Source of the DNA: Trichomonas vaginalis G3
Lineage: Eukaryota; Parabasalia; Trichomonadida; Trichomonadidae
Assembly (NCBI RefSeq): GCF_026262505.1
Contig: NC_067206.1
Span: forward strand, 35,045,896 to 35,109,895
DNA: 64,000 nt
Direction: 5' to 3'
Notes under the pieces: generated by a model
The model's input: only the letters and a program-made list of their open reading frames with translations
What the model was told of the DNA's origin: nothing
The model's database searches: none
Shown: one piece after another, positions 9,917 through 19,189 of the stretch
Layout: every line of letters begins with the position of its first letter
Numbering within the stretch: the stretch's first letter is position 1
Made by a program: the position numbers and the translations under genes

Positions 9917-10117
9917 ATGAGCTCCGAGTCACCGAGAAAACTTGGTCAGATGTTAGCAGCTTACTTCCCTGAGGAGGATGGAAGCGTTACATACGTAAGG
10001 TTCAAAAACAACGAACCTGGAATTGCGTACCAAATTCGCAATTACATGACCATGGAAGAGTACGAAAGGTTTCTACAAGAGAAACCAGCTCTAAACAACT
10101 CAGAAAAGAAAGAGTAA
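9917..10117 (+). CDS. hypothetical protein (66 aa)
   Basis: The ATG at 9917 follows GTGACATTTTT, a leader of the same type as its neighbour. The 66 residues contain a compact mixed region (DGSVTYVRFKNNEPGIAYQI) that could form a small beta domain, then an acidic helical tail. No family is recognised. It converges on the 202-aa gene with a 28-base gap. Confidence 0.5.
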   Translation: MSSESPRKLGQMLAAYFPEEDGSVTYVRFKNNEPGIAYQIRNYMTMEEYERFLQEKPALNNSEKKE

Positions 10118-10145
10118 AAAGTTTAACTCGTAATTGTTTATTTTT

Positions 10146-10754
10146 TTACTTGTATGGGCAAGCTGCAAGAATGAAGTCGACTATCTCAGTCTTTGTCTTG
10201 ACCAGTTGGACTGCTCTTGCGAGTACGTCTGTTTTGCGGTCTCCAGCTGGTGTCTGACCTTCGTAATTGCGCATGTTCTTGAGAGCTCCAACTGTAAATG
10301 GCTGTAAGATGAAGAGTCTCTCAGACTGCTTGAGGTAGTCTTCACGGTCACGAACCGAATCTGTGGTACGAGTCGAATTGGTCGACCTTAGGGAAGAGAC
10401 TGAAAGCCTGTCATCTTCCATAGGGGCTGTGGCATACTCTTTGCGTAAACGGTTCAGACCTTCTTCGAACTCTTGGTCTCTCTTCGATTGGGATTGAGAT
10501 TGGAATTGGGGTGGAGGGTTTGACATGAACATCCAAGGGTTAGGGAAGTAAGGCATGGGTTGAGGAGGGTAGTTTGGAAAGCCTTGTGGTGGGTAGTTTG
10601 GAAAGCCTTGTGGTGGGTAGTAACCTTGAGGTGGAAATTGGTAGTAATTCGGAGGTCCTTGTTGGAACTGAGGTTGCTGAGGAGACTGTTGTGGTGCTGG
10701 AGCATGCTGTTCCTCTGGCTGTGGAACGGGTTCAGTAGGTGGGACGTCGGACAT
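10146..10754 (-). CDS. Pro/Gln/Tyr-rich protein with helical C-terminus
   Basis: 202 residues. Residues 1-90 are low-complexity Pro/Gln/Tyr/Phe with repeated PPQGFPNY units and look disordered. Residues 95-202 are charged and helical, including a Ser/Thr-Arg segment and a compact end. The repeats are imperfect at DNA level (10560-10620). It diverges from the plus-strand gene at 11127 across a 21-bp minisatellite, so that array lies in its upstream region. The composition recalls matrix or coat-associated proteins, but nothing specific supports a function. Confidence 0.6.
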   Translation of the reverse strand: MSDVPPTEPVPQPEEQHAPAPQQSPQQPQFQQGPPNYYQFPPQGYYPPQGFPNYPPQGFPNYPPQPMPYFPNPWMFMSNPPPQFQSQSQSKRDQEFEEGLNRLRKEYATAPMEDDRLSVSSLRSTNSTRTTDSVRDREDYLKQSERLFILQPFTVGALKNMRNYEGQTPAGDRKTDVLARAVQLVKTKTEIVDFILAACPYK

Positions 10755-10779
10755 TCGTTTGTGTCTTAACCGTCTTTGT

Positions 10780-11115
10780 TCTGAAACAATATAATATTGT
10801 CTTGAAAAAGTACAACATTGTCTTGAAAAAGTACAACATTGTCTTGAAAAAGTACAACATTGTCTTGAAAAAGTACAACATTGTCTTGAAAAAGTACAAC
10901 ATTGTCTTGAAAAAGTACAACATTGTTCTGAAAAAGTTCAAGACTTGTTCTGAAAAAGTACAGCTGTACTCAAATTTGAGAGACATTGTACTGAATTTAT
11001 ACAACATTGTTCTGAAAAAGTACAACATTGTTCTGAAAAAGTACAATATTGTCTTGAAAAAGTACAACATTGTCTTGAAAAAGTACAACATTGTCTTGAA
11101 AAAGTACAATATTGT
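10780..11115. repeat. 21-bp minisatellite between divergent genes
   Basis: About 16 copies of a 21-base unit (ACAACATTGTCTTGAAAAAG plus T). The middle copies vary (TTCTGAAAAAGT) and there is one divergent stretch near 10960-10995. It fills the gap between starts at 10754 (minus) and 11127 (plus). As the unit is a multiple of three, long meaningless frames run through it on both strands. Confidence 0.9.
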
Positions 11116-11126
11116 ACTGACTCAGT

Positions 11127-11501
11127 ATGGAGCTTGACCCCTTAGACGAAGCAATTTATCTAATTGAGGTAAATGAAACCGTGAAGGAATATCTCAGCAA
11201 GTGCAAACCAAGCAAGTCCATTGGCTTCTGGTTGTCCAAGAATAGTGTCTTAAAGTTGGAAATTGAAACAGGTGTTGCAATTCAAGTTCCAGAAGGCACT
11301 GCATTCGATGATATTAAGGATGTGAAGAAAGAAGCCCTCTTGAAGTTCTTCATGAAACGTCCTTGGATACTACTTCCATATCGTGAGAGCCCAATTCCAC
11401 GAATTACACAAATTCTCAGAGCACTACTTCACTACTCTGGACAGCCGTTCTTCATAACCTCAGAAGGCGACATCCAACCAATTCTTCAGCCAGTTCAGTA
11501 A
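11127..11501 (+). CDS. hypothetical protein (124 aa)
   Basis: Starts at the edge of the minisatellite and ends at 11501. The protein is acidic to neutral with alternating helices and strands (SIGFWLSKNSVLKLEIETGVAIQ), has no membrane span and is of unrecognised family. It leads a plus-strand run (11127-13151) with short T-rich spacers that probably provide a separate initiator for each gene. Confidence 0.55.
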   Translation: MELDPLDEAIYLIEVNETVKEYLSKCKPSKSIGFWLSKNSVLKLEIETGVAIQVPEGTAFDDIKDVKKEALLKFFMKRPWILLPYRESPIPRITQILRALLHYSGQPFFITSEGDIQPILQPVQ

Positions 11502-11529
11502 ACATCTCATTTTAACTTCACTTTTTTTT

Positions 11530-11814
11530 ATGTTTTTACTCACACTCGTACTCAACAGGTTTGTGTACAACTATTTCAACTGTGAACCTTGTATTGACCG
11601 GTCTTCCTGCAAATGCAAGTTCGGTCAATACACAATTTATGGTGGCAAGAAAGACAGTGGGGAATGTTATTCTGACATCTGTTGTTGCGCTCGAGAGAGA
11701 ATTGAAATTCCAGACCCAACTCCAACACCAACACTCAAGTTGCCAAAGACTCATGTGAAGAAGAAGCCTTCTGGTAAGTTTCTTATAGCCATATACATGG
11801 CACGCTTTGAGTAA
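11530..11814 (+). CDS. cysteine-rich small protein
   Basis: 94 residues from the first ATG after CTTTTTTTT. It has about nine cysteines between residues 18 and 55 (CEPCIDRSSCKCKFG and CYSDICCC), then a Pro-Thr repeat and a basic tail. The spacing could bind metal or form disulphides. A hydrophobic first 16 residues could be a short signal or anchor. Other frames are also open here, but only this one starts and stops at the expected leader positions. Confidence 0.45.
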   Translation: MFLLTLVLNRFVYNYFNCEPCIDRSSCKCKFGQYTIYGGKKDSGECYSDICCCARERIEIPDPTPTPTLKLPKTHVKKKPSGKFLIAIYMARFE

Positions 11815-11836
11815 AAACATTTTTTTCATTTTTTGA

Positions 11837-12376
11837 ATGAAGCAAGTTAAATTCGTCCCACACCAATCTCAATGGACCGATGAAGAGTTTCAAGCCATGG
11901 TTGAAGGCGTTGAGAACGACATAGACGGCGAACTTGAAGGAGCTCAAACCACAATTGCAACCAAAATTGCAGGAGTCAAGGAACAGATAGCTCCACTTAA
12001 AGCTACCAAAGCTACTCTTGACCTCATGGATAGTTACCGTTTAGAAGTAAAGAGTGGAATAAGACAATTAAAATTAAAACTTCTAAACTACGAAGCTATA
12101 CTCCAAAAGTTAGCAGAAATGAGAAGACTTTACCAGAGCTACTTACATGTAAGGGACTTACCTTCAAGCAGTCCGACCAAAGATGAATTTTCTGACATTG
12201 TCCCAATTTTGTCCGAAAGTCAGCTCAGATGTTTTGAACTGCTCCCAACATATCCAGAATATGAACGTTTGCCTGAACTCTTCCGCAATCTCAAAAAACG
12301 TTTTTTGGTTCTCATGTTCGAACTTTTATCGGAAGAGACAACAAACGTTCAGAAGAAGAACAAGATATTATTTTAA
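11837..12376 (+). CDS. hypothetical coiled-coil protein (179 aa)
   Basis: The first two thirds (residues 15-100) are long charged helices with heptad-like Leu/Ile spacing (IAPLKATKATLDLMDSYRLE), probably a coiled coil. The last third is mixed. The leader is CATTTTTTTCATTTTTTGA-ATG. No family is recognised. Confidence 0.55.
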   Translation: MKQVKFVPHQSQWTDEEFQAMVEGVENDIDGELEGAQTTIATKIAGVKEQIAPLKATKATLDLMDSYRLEVKSGIRQLKLKLLNYEAILQKLAEMRRLYQSYLHVRDLPSSSPTKDEFSDIVPILSESQLRCFELLPTYPEYERLPELFRNLKKRFLVLMFELLSEETTNVQKKNKILF

Positions 12377-12452
12377 ACTTGTTGTATGACATAACTGTCA
12401 TAACAAGCTTTTTGAAGTAAAACCGTCATTCTCAAACCACTTCATTTTTTCG

Positions 12453-13151
12453 ATGTCCGAACAAGCACCGAAGCCAAACTCAATGGCAGATGTCCTTTCA
12501 AGGTTGCCAGAAAAGCGCCCAGTTCAAATTCAAATTGCCCAATTGAAAGCTCATCTGACAAACACCGTGAAGACTCTCCAAAGTAGTCTTATGGAAGAGA
12601 TGACCAAGCTCAAAGCCGATGTCCTCATGAACCAAGCTTCCAATGAGAAATGCCTGAATGATTTGACGGAAACCTTGCGCATTTACGCGAGAGAGAACCG
12701 AGACCTTGCCAGACTCATCTACCGTTTCTTCGAAGAGATAGACGCCATCTGGAAGGTACTCGGAAAGGACAGAACATGCAACACCGTACTTCGTGAACAC
12801 AGAATTGAAGAAGGAATTGTCGAGGAAGAAGAGAAACACGAAGAGGAAGAAGAAGAAGAAGAAGAGAAACACGAAGAAGAGGAAGTTTGGGCAACCCTTG
12901 TTGCCGATGACGGTTACGAAATTTCCCAACCCTACCCATACCAAATCCGCAACAAGGAGACAGGCAAGGTTCTTACCCCAGTCCTCAACAACTTGGGACA
13001 CTTGAACCTTACCCTTCGGAATTACGGTACAATTTCCATGGGAAGGCTTGTCGGTATGCAATGGGTTCCAAATCCAGACAAGAAGACGAGGGTCAGACAC
13101 ATTGACGGTGACAAGCTCAACAACCGTAAGGAGAACCTCGAGTGGTTCTAA
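12453..13151 (+). CDS. coiled-coil protein with C-terminal HNH/NUMOD-like domain
   Basis: 232 residues in three parts: a helical coiled-coil N-terminus (1-110), a Glu-rich linker (112-148), and a compact C-terminal domain. That domain contains GRLVGMQWVPNP, then VRHIDGDKLNNRKENLEWF, the signature of the HNH_3-type endonucleases linked to homing and phage genes. The second His and the NN..NL core are present. The first His, usually just before the RLV motif, appears replaced by Gly, so nuclease activity is doubtful and a DNA-binding role is possible. The fusion to a coiled coil is unusual. Confidence 0.65.
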   Translation: MSEQAPKPNSMADVLSRLPEKRPVQIQIAQLKAHLTNTVKTLQSSLMEEMTKLKADVLMNQASNEKCLNDLTETLRIYARENRDLARLIYRFFEEIDAIWKVLGKDRTCNTVLREHRIEEGIVEEEEKHEEEEEEEEEKHEEEEVWATLVADDGYEISQPYPYQIRNKETGKVLTPVLNNLGHLNLTLRNYGTISMGRLVGMQWVPNPDKKTRVRHIDGDKLNNRKENLEWF

Positions 13152-13200
13152 GAGTAAAAAAATTTTATTTTAGGGGGAAACCCCAAGTAAATTTAGGTGT

Positions 13201-13464
13201 TTATTTGGATAAGTATGTGAAATTAAGGTCAATTTGCAAAATTAGTTCCCGACCTTTGAATTGGACTCTTTCGTTCTCCCAGTTGCGTAGGAGGTCGTCC
13301 CAGAGGAGTTGGTAGATTTGCCAATCCAAGGACGATTTGTCCTCCCAGGCATTGAGGATGTACTGCTCGTAGAGTCTCATGACCTCTCCCTTGCACCAGA
13401 CACCCTCTCCCTTGGAACGTAAGGCTTCTTCGAAGTGCTCGAATGCGATTGGCTGCTTGACCAT
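13201..13464 (-). CDS. hypothetical protein (about 87 aa)
   Basis: I chose the ATG complementary to 13462-13464. The frame continues 4 codons upstream only to a GTG, which is not a eukaryotic start. The protein is helical and Trp/Glu-rich (WEDKSSLDWQIYQLLWDDLL). It converges with the HNH-like gene. No family is recognised. It is the last gene of the high-GC block before PolB. Confidence 0.45.
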   Translation of the reverse strand: MVKQPIAFEHFEEALRSKGEGVWCKGEVMRLYEQYILNAWEDKSSLDWQIYQLLWDDLLRNWENERVQFKGRELILQIDLNFTYLSK

Positions 13465-13609
13465 CTGAAATGACACTTTTTGTCCGTTTGGTCAATGTTT
13501 GTGTCTCGTGCCATAGTCGACGAAAATACAAACAAACAGGTTATATATGAGTTTGAGACCAAGAATGGTGTAACTCGACCTGTCCGATTCAAATTCGAAT
13601 AAAAATTTT

Positions 13610-15763
13610 TTACTTCATGCAATGTTTTATTTCTGTGCCGTCTTCAAGTATGCCCCAGTACTTCCTTTTCGATATTACATGAACTTCGGTGAAAATTTTG
13701 TCCAATTTGAATTGACCCATCTTTTCACCGACCATGCCCATTTCAATGAGTTTGTTGTATCCTTCTTCGTTCGTCATGAGTGCGTCAATGTTCTCATAGT
13801 AAACCACAACTTTCGATTTGACTTCGGAGAAGAATTTGTTGTAGTTGTCAAGGACTGCCTTTGCGAACTGAGGGTAAGACCAATGTTCGACAATAGGTTT
13901 TAATGTGGTTACTAAGCCACTTTGACCTTGAGTGAATTCGTATTTCAAAACAAAAGGGGAGAACCTTTCAACAAAGTTGTCGACCTTCTCATAGTGTTTA
14001 CTCTTCATCTCTTGAGGTTTCTTAATGGAATATCCCCATGTCGAATTCATAAGCAATTTGAGTGTCATTGCAAGTTTGGGGTTTGAAGCTTTCCTAATAT
14101 CATACAGTTGTTGTATGACTTTTCCAACTGTATAGTTCCTTCCTGGGAACTCACCATCTTCGTTTGGAATTCCAGTCGGGATATATTGGACGAACCTCAT
14201 GTACGCAGCGTTAAGGTCGACATAGTATATCTTTTCATCTGAGTCGAACTTGTCGCAACCAATGGGTCCAGTTCGTGGAAATTCAAGTGAGTCTCTTATC
14301 TTCTGAGAAACTTCTCCTGTTATCTCATAAACATCGTCGAAGCAACCTGTTTCATATAAAACCTTCTGACCTAACTCCGATGCTCTCCAATACAATTTGA
14401 CGTCAATTGGATGTCTCAATGGAAGTTTGTTTATAGCATCTTGAAGTTCTTGCAACCTCATTGGAAGTTCTTCTGGTTCAGGTTGGTATCCGAACAATCC
14501 AACTCCTTTTGGAACAGTGTACTTCTTTTGTGCTATAACTTTGTCTGGAACAACTTTTGGTCTTACCAACAATGAAAAGTTTGTTTCATCTTTTGGTACA
14601 AAAGTTTCTGTCAGCTTGTCATCTGGAATTGGTTCCAACAAACCTTTCTCGAAAAGAATGTTAACAGCTCTGACAATGTTGCATTTGCCTTTTCCGAACA
14701 ATGGGTTTGTAAGACTTTCGTTCAACATGAAGTGGTTGTGGACAATTACAATCTTCAACCATGGTAAGTCTTTGTCAACAACATAGTCGTCATGTGAAGA
14801 ACCTTTCTCAGTCGGAATGTTGACTCGGATATTCACATTTGCCAACGGTGCAATCTTTGACAATTGACCTCTGAGAATGTACCTTGTCTTCACACATGAC
14901 TCAAGATACTTCATCTTCTCTTCTGAAACAAGACCAGAGTTCCTGAGACATGTAAGAATGCAAGGTTCATTGACAATTGTTTCAATTGAATTGTAAATTC
15001 CATACCTTGTCAAGTCAATGTCAGACTTATTTATGAAGGGGAAGTATCCAGCATGTTGTCTGACTGCTTGAGGGTTAGGTTGGTACCATTCGAACTTGAC
15101 ACTTGCAATTCCTTCAATTGCATTCAAAATGTCTGAGTCGGAGTCAACCATTTGTTCTCTCTTTGTAGTCTTGAAAGCGTCAAGAAGTTGTGCGGCTGTT
15201 GTGACATTGCCATGTGCATAGTAAATGTGACCGTCCAAATCTGTTACGGTTAGTCTGAGATTGTATCCTTTCTTATTTCCGTCTTGAATTGCAGCAAGTA
15301 CACCCATGAAGCCTTCTTTGTTCTTTCCTTCGTCAAAGTTTACTGTAAAGGTTCGACCAGATGTAATTTGACTTCTAACTTCACGATACTTCTCATATGC
15401 ATATCTTGTTCTTTCCATGGGAGCATGTTTGTCTTCACCCTTCCCTTTTTTCCTTCTCAAAGGATGCAATTGTTCGTCATGTTTCCAGTAGAATCTGGCA
15501 AAGCCGTCGTGTCCTTCAACTTGAGGCTCAGAAACATCGAAAGGCATGTCCATAAGACGTTCTTCTTCTAACCTCTCTAACCTGTTTGGATAATTTGCGC
15601 GTGCTGTTTCCAAGTCCATTTCATAGGTCAGACCAGCCAGTTTGTCATAGACTTTTATGGGTCTTCCCTTCCTATATTTAAACTTCTTTGAAACTTTCCA
15701 ACCATATCTTTCTAACTCTGCTTTTATTCTAGCAGACCTTCTATCCATTCTATACGGGGGCAT
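13610..15763 (-). CDS. family B DNA polymerase (DNA_pol_B_2 type) with altered motif C
   Basis: 717 residues from the ATG complementary to 15761-15763, after the element-style leader. The polymerase signatures are motif A YYVDLNAAYM, motif B LKLLMNSTWGYS and, at the motif C position, VVVYYENIDALM. Motif C normally reads YxDTDS, so the first catalytic Asp is Asn here. The N-terminal about 450 residues lack an obvious exonuclease triad. It is shorter than the about 1,150-codon PolB at 26264-29732. Such enzymes replicate Polintons by protein priming. This one may be inactive or divergent. Confidence 0.75.
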   Translation of the reverse strand: MPPYRMDRRSARIKAELERYGWKVSKKFKYRKGRPIKVYDKLAGLTYEMDLETARANYPNRLERLEEERLMDMPFDVSEPQVEGHDGFARFYWKHDEQLHPLRRKKGKGEDKHAPMERTRYAYEKYREVRSQITSGRTFTVNFDEGKNKEGFMGVLAAIQDGNKKGYNLRLTVTDLDGHIYYAHGNVTTAAQLLDAFKTTKREQMVDSDSDILNAIEGIASVKFEWYQPNPQAVRQHAGYFPFINKSDIDLTRYGIYNSIETIVNEPCILTCLRNSGLVSEEKMKYLESCVKTRYILRGQLSKIAPLANVNIRVNIPTEKGSSHDDYVVDKDLPWLKIVIVHNHFMLNESLTNPLFGKGKCNIVRAVNILFEKGLLEPIPDDKLTETFVPKDETNFSLLVRPKVVPDKVIAQKKYTVPKGVGLFGYQPEPEELPMRLQELQDAINKLPLRHPIDVKLYWRASELGQKVLYETGCFDDVYEITGEVSQKIRDSLEFPRTGPIGCDKFDSDEKIYYVDLNAAYMRFVQYIPTGIPNEDGEFPGRNYTVGKVIQQLYDIRKASNPKLAMTLKLLMNSTWGYSIKKPQEMKSKHYEKVDNFVERFSPFVLKYEFTQGQSGLVTTLKPIVEHWSYPQFAKAVLDNYNKFFSEVKSKVVVYYENIDALMTNEEGYNKLIEMGMVGEKMGQFKLDKIFTEVHVISKRKYWGILEDGTEIKHCMK

Positions 15764-15795
15764 TTTTATAAAAATAAAAAAATATTTTTTTTTCT

Positions 15796-16380
15796 TTACT
15801 TTACATAACCGCCTGCTGCCATAAGTCTTTGACGCCAACCCATACCAGCTAATGAAGGTTGACTTGGTTTAGTTTGGAAACTAACCTTTGGTTTTGGTTT
15901 ATCTTCAGTTTTTGGCTCACCTTCTTCTATCGGTTTTTCGTCACTTTTTGGTTCCTCTGACTTTACTTCACTTGCAGGTTTAGTTGTGTCGTCAACATCT
16001 TCATAAATATCATATGCCATTTGTTTTTGTTTTCCTTTCAACTTTTTGTGTTTGTTGTAAAGTTTAGAATATTTCGACTCTAAGTCAATGAGATGTTCTA
16101 TAATGAACTGTTGGTCAGTGAAGTAAACTTTTCCATCTGTTGTCTCGAAAGCTCCTTCAGACTTCAATATTTTATTTGTGAGAGTCTGTTTCTTTTTTGA
16201 GATACTAGCCGTTCCATTTCTATGAAAAGTGACTTTATAGTTAGGGTTTGTATTTCCAGACCTGGCACTTTCTATTATTGAATTTTTCTCTTCATCTGTA
16301 AGTTCTTTGACAGGTTTTGACAATGGTTCTGAACTTTTTGTTTGTGGTGTCAAATCTACCGTTTCAACTTCTTCGGTCAT
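15796..16380 (-). CDS. hypothetical charged protein with Gly-rich C-terminus
   Basis: 194 residues, rich in Lys, Glu, Thr and Pro, largely disordered except for a compact central stretch (residues 50-110). It ends in GMGWRQRLMAAGGYVK. The start follows CATCTCAGTAAAAAATTTT, a leader repeated before the next gene upstream. It lies between PolB and small structural-type genes on the same strand. No family is recognised. Confidence 0.55.
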   Translation of the reverse strand: MTEEVETVDLTPQTKSSEPLSKPVKELTDEEKNSIIESARSGNTNPNYKVTFHRNGTASISKKKQTLTNKILKSEGAFETTDGKVYFTDQQFIIEHLIDLESKYSKLYNKHKKLKGKQKQMAYDIYEDVDDTTKPASEVKSEEPKSDEKPIEEGEPKTEDKPKPKVSFQTKPSQPSLAGMGWRQRLMAAGGYVK

Positions 16381-16399
16381 TTCATCTCAGTAAAAAATT

Positions 16400-16556
16400 T
16401 TAGTTTGTTTTGTTTTCAACTGGTTGTTTAGGTTTTTTAAGTCGGTCTAAAACTTCCTGAGGTATAGGAAGGACTTGAACAAACACGTGGTTGTGTAACT
16501 GCTGGAAGCCGACAAATCCATCTTGAGCCCATTTGTCTCAATGCTGTATTGTTCAT
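16400..16556 (-). pseudogene. small hypothetical protein (about 51 aa)
   Basis: The ATG complementary to 16554-16556 opens six codons. After one extra base the frame continues through GFQQLHNHVFVQVLPIPQEV to a stop at 16400-16402. It fits exactly between two genes and uses the same leader (TTCATCTCAGTAAAAAAT) as its downstream neighbour. One indel breaks it. Function is unknown. Confidence 0.45.
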
Positions 16557-16562
16557 TTCATC

Positions 16563-16976
16563 TCAGTAAAAAAATTTACATTCCCACGTTTGAGGTGGTT
16601 GCGGTTGGTTGTTGTTTACCCACTGTTGTGCATGGTTATATCCTCTGTTAAAGAATCTTTCACCTTGGTCCATATAGTGCCCTGCTTGGTTATAGTAGTC
16701 ATTTGCTTTGTTATAGTAGTTTCCTGCTTGTCTTCCTACATTGTCCATCCATCCTTGAACTTTTCCTCTTGTTTCAGGATTTGGAATAAGATTTGCTGCA
16801 TCTCGTGCTACCTCCCAACCTTTCTGTACAGTTTGTATAATAGGTTGTGCTTTCTCTTTCAGTATACCTAATGTACTCAAAATCTTCCTTCCAATTCCAA
16901 ATGCACCTCTGGCTATTGTTCCCACTGCGGGCAAAAATCTGGATGCAACTCCTGCTAATGCGCCAAATAAACCCAT
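16563..16976 (-). CDS. amphipathic membrane-active or core peptide candidate
   Basis: 137 residues starting MGLFGALAGVASRFLPAVG. It has a Gly/Ala-rich hydrophobic amphipathic N-terminus of about 45 residues, then a Tyr/Asn/Gln-rich region with repeated NKANDYYNQAGHY-like units. The Gly at position 2 and Ala at 6 are compatible with N-myristoylation. The pattern resembles the lytic capsid-interior proteins of adenoviruses and related elements (pVI type), and similar starts occur at 20061-20303, 42299-42514 and 42539-42775. The role is inference. Confidence 0.5.
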   Translation of the reverse strand: MGLFGALAGVASRFLPAVGTIARGAFGIGRKILSTLGILKEKAQPIIQTVQKGWEVARDAANLIPNPETRGKVQGWMDNVGRQAGNYYNKANDYYNQAGHYMDQGERFFNRGYNHAQQWVNNNQPQPPQTWECKFFY

Positions 16977-16993
16977 TTCTTATGGGTTAAAAA

Positions 16994-17949
16994 ATGACGA
17001 ATCCAAACAAGGACCCCTATGTTTCTAAAGCGACAAAGAAAGCACTCATGATAAAAATCTTTAGTTCAACACCAAATGCTTGGTTTATGGATATCTTGGA
17101 AAACATTCCGAGGTATAGAAGATGGACCACCATACTGGCTAATATTTGTTGGTCAAAACACAAGATACTGTGAAGCCATACCATTACAGTCCAAAAATAT
17201 TTTAGATGTGAAAACTGCTTTGACAATATTCGTTGACAAATACCATCCAACAAAACTGACATCTGACTGTGAAAGTTCTTTCAAATCAGACGATATTAAA
17301 AACTATCTGCGTTCAAAAAATGTAAACCAATATTTCATTGTCGACCAAAACCATTCTGCTCTTGGTGTCATTGACAGTTGTATAAAAATCTTAAGAGACT
17401 TAAATCAACCACAAGGTGGTGAGGTAGATGAAATGTCATATGACGACAAATATAGACACTTCTCCATGGCAAAGATGAGACAAGTTTTAAATATTTACAA
17501 TAACCGTAAACAAAAAGGTTTGGGAAACCACTCCCCTGAAGAAATGAAAAACAACCCTGACTTAGAGAAAGACTATATATTTAATAGTTTAGTCAAAAGA
17601 GACAAACAAGAAAGAATGCCAGGCTTCAAACTTCAGAAAGGTGACAAAGTAAAAATAGAAATACCTAAACGCGACCCATATGAAATACTATTGACTATGA
17701 CAACAATGGGAACTCGACAGGTACTCGCATTCGTGTTCGTAAAAATAGAAGAAAGTATACAAGAAATATTATGAAGTTTTAGGCAAACATGGCAAAATGT
17801 ACAGACTGCAAGCAGAAGATAAAACTACTATTGTCAGACCTCGTTTCAAACTTGTTAAGGTTCAAGGTGGTATACTTTCAAAGACAGTTCCTAACAAATA
17901 TAAGACAACTCCTGACGAATATGCTAAAGAAGTTGAAAATGACGACTAA
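16994..17949 (+). pseudogene. Maverick integrase (rve), frameshifted
   Basis: A DDE-type integrase core with the first Asp in WFMDIL, the second in KLTSDCES, and an Asp (GVIDSCIKILRDL) 36 residues on where retroviral enzymes have Glu. Frame shifts lie near 17095 and 17710. The last part ends at 17949, where its stop overlaps the stop of the convergent fibre gene. The start at 16994 diverges from the amphipathic peptide gene by a short spacer. It catalyses insertion of the element into host DNA. Confidence 0.75.
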
Positions 17950-19189
17950 GCATTTCTATACCATGCGTAAACTGTCATGTAGGTGGCATGTAGTCTTTAC
18001 TCTGTCCCGTTGTTTGCGTATATCCTGAAACGCGATGTGTATGGTTTCCTTCTCCCTGTGTGCTACCCCAGAAACAATTTATAGCAAACTGAACGTCGTC
18101 TTTAACATCATATCCTTTACCTTTTTTCATTGCTGACCAATCCCAAAATCTATGCTTATGCCAACCTGCTTCAGATGTACTTAAATCTATGTAGTGACTG
18201 TGTGCAGGTAGGTTTTCACCTGAAATCGTTTTACTTCCACCTGTTTCCTTTGAAGAGTTTGCACAATACAAAAACCTGTCGACTATTTGAGTCCAAGTTC
18301 CGAGACCAAGTACTACTTCTGGTCTGGTAGAGTTCATTGACGTGTAAATAGAACCTATAGGATATAGTGTTTGAAGTATTTCTGTCTTTAACGTTTGAAG
18401 CTCTGTTTTGTCAGCTTTTTTATCATATAAATCTTGAGCAGTGAATTTAACTTTGTTTTCATCCTCCATGACATAGACATTTCTACATCTAATGTATTTC
18501 ATCGTCGTTATGTCATCCTCCGATGTTAAACCTTGTGGAAAGTTAGGAGGTTTCCAATTTAATACATCCCCACCAGTTCCATCAGGTTCTTCAACCGTTC
18601 CTGCAATATTTTCTATACCAACAGTTGCGAAGAAATCGTGTGTATGTCCAACGTCACTTTTCCTGTTTAAGGTTTCTTGTAAGTTTGTAATATTTGCAAT
18701 GGTATGTGTATGAGTCTTTTTAGAATATTCTTTGTCAGCTCTTGTCACTTCACTTGACATTTTATTGTCAACATATGTTTTATCCGCTTTGTCATCTAAC
18801 ATTTCTTGAAGTTCATCTACGTCATAGATGTTATGTGTATGATGTTTTTGTGGGTATGTTCTATCTGTCCATGCGAGAATATAGTCTCTTGTTGCATCTA
18901 CATACTCTTTGTCAGCTTTGTTGTCAACATCTGCTTTCAAAAGAAGTTCATCTATAGGTTTCTCGTTTAAAGTTCTTTTTGTTGGATTTATACAAACAGT
19001 ATGGTTCTTACTGTCTTGAAATAGAAACTCGTCTGTCATTGGGTTTAATGTCAGTTTTAAGTTTCCTTCTTTCAATGACTCAGATATCTTAGAATAGTTT
19101 GAAAAGTTTGTTGTGTTCTTATTTAGAGCTTGTACAATGAGTTGTCGGTTGTGTTGTATTTCTCTCATAGACGCTGTTTCTTTCGACAT
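17946..19189 (-). pseudogene. phage-type tail-collar fibre protein
   Basis: About 414 codons. The N-terminal half alternates short helices with KADKxYVD units and repeated HTHTIxDxxxLQ segments, as in trimeric fibres. The C-terminal domain has YPIGSIYTSMNSTRP, GGSKTISGENLPAHSH and NHTHRVSG, the signature of phage collar/gp10-C domains. The main frame stops at 17975 after DYMPP. A missing T there hides the usual end, which runs to 17946. The likely role is receptor attachment. It shares an 18-base spacer with the divergent gene at 19208. Confidence 0.8.

Noticed and set aside
10732-11137. Repetitive ORFs on both strands (KYNIVLK and FFKTMLY repeats)
   Set aside because: Translation of the 21-bp minisatellite; open on both strands for the same reason.
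11536-11829. 97-codon minus-strand ORF opposite the Cys-rich gene
   Set aside because: It does not fit the leader and stop positions of the plus-strand gene series.
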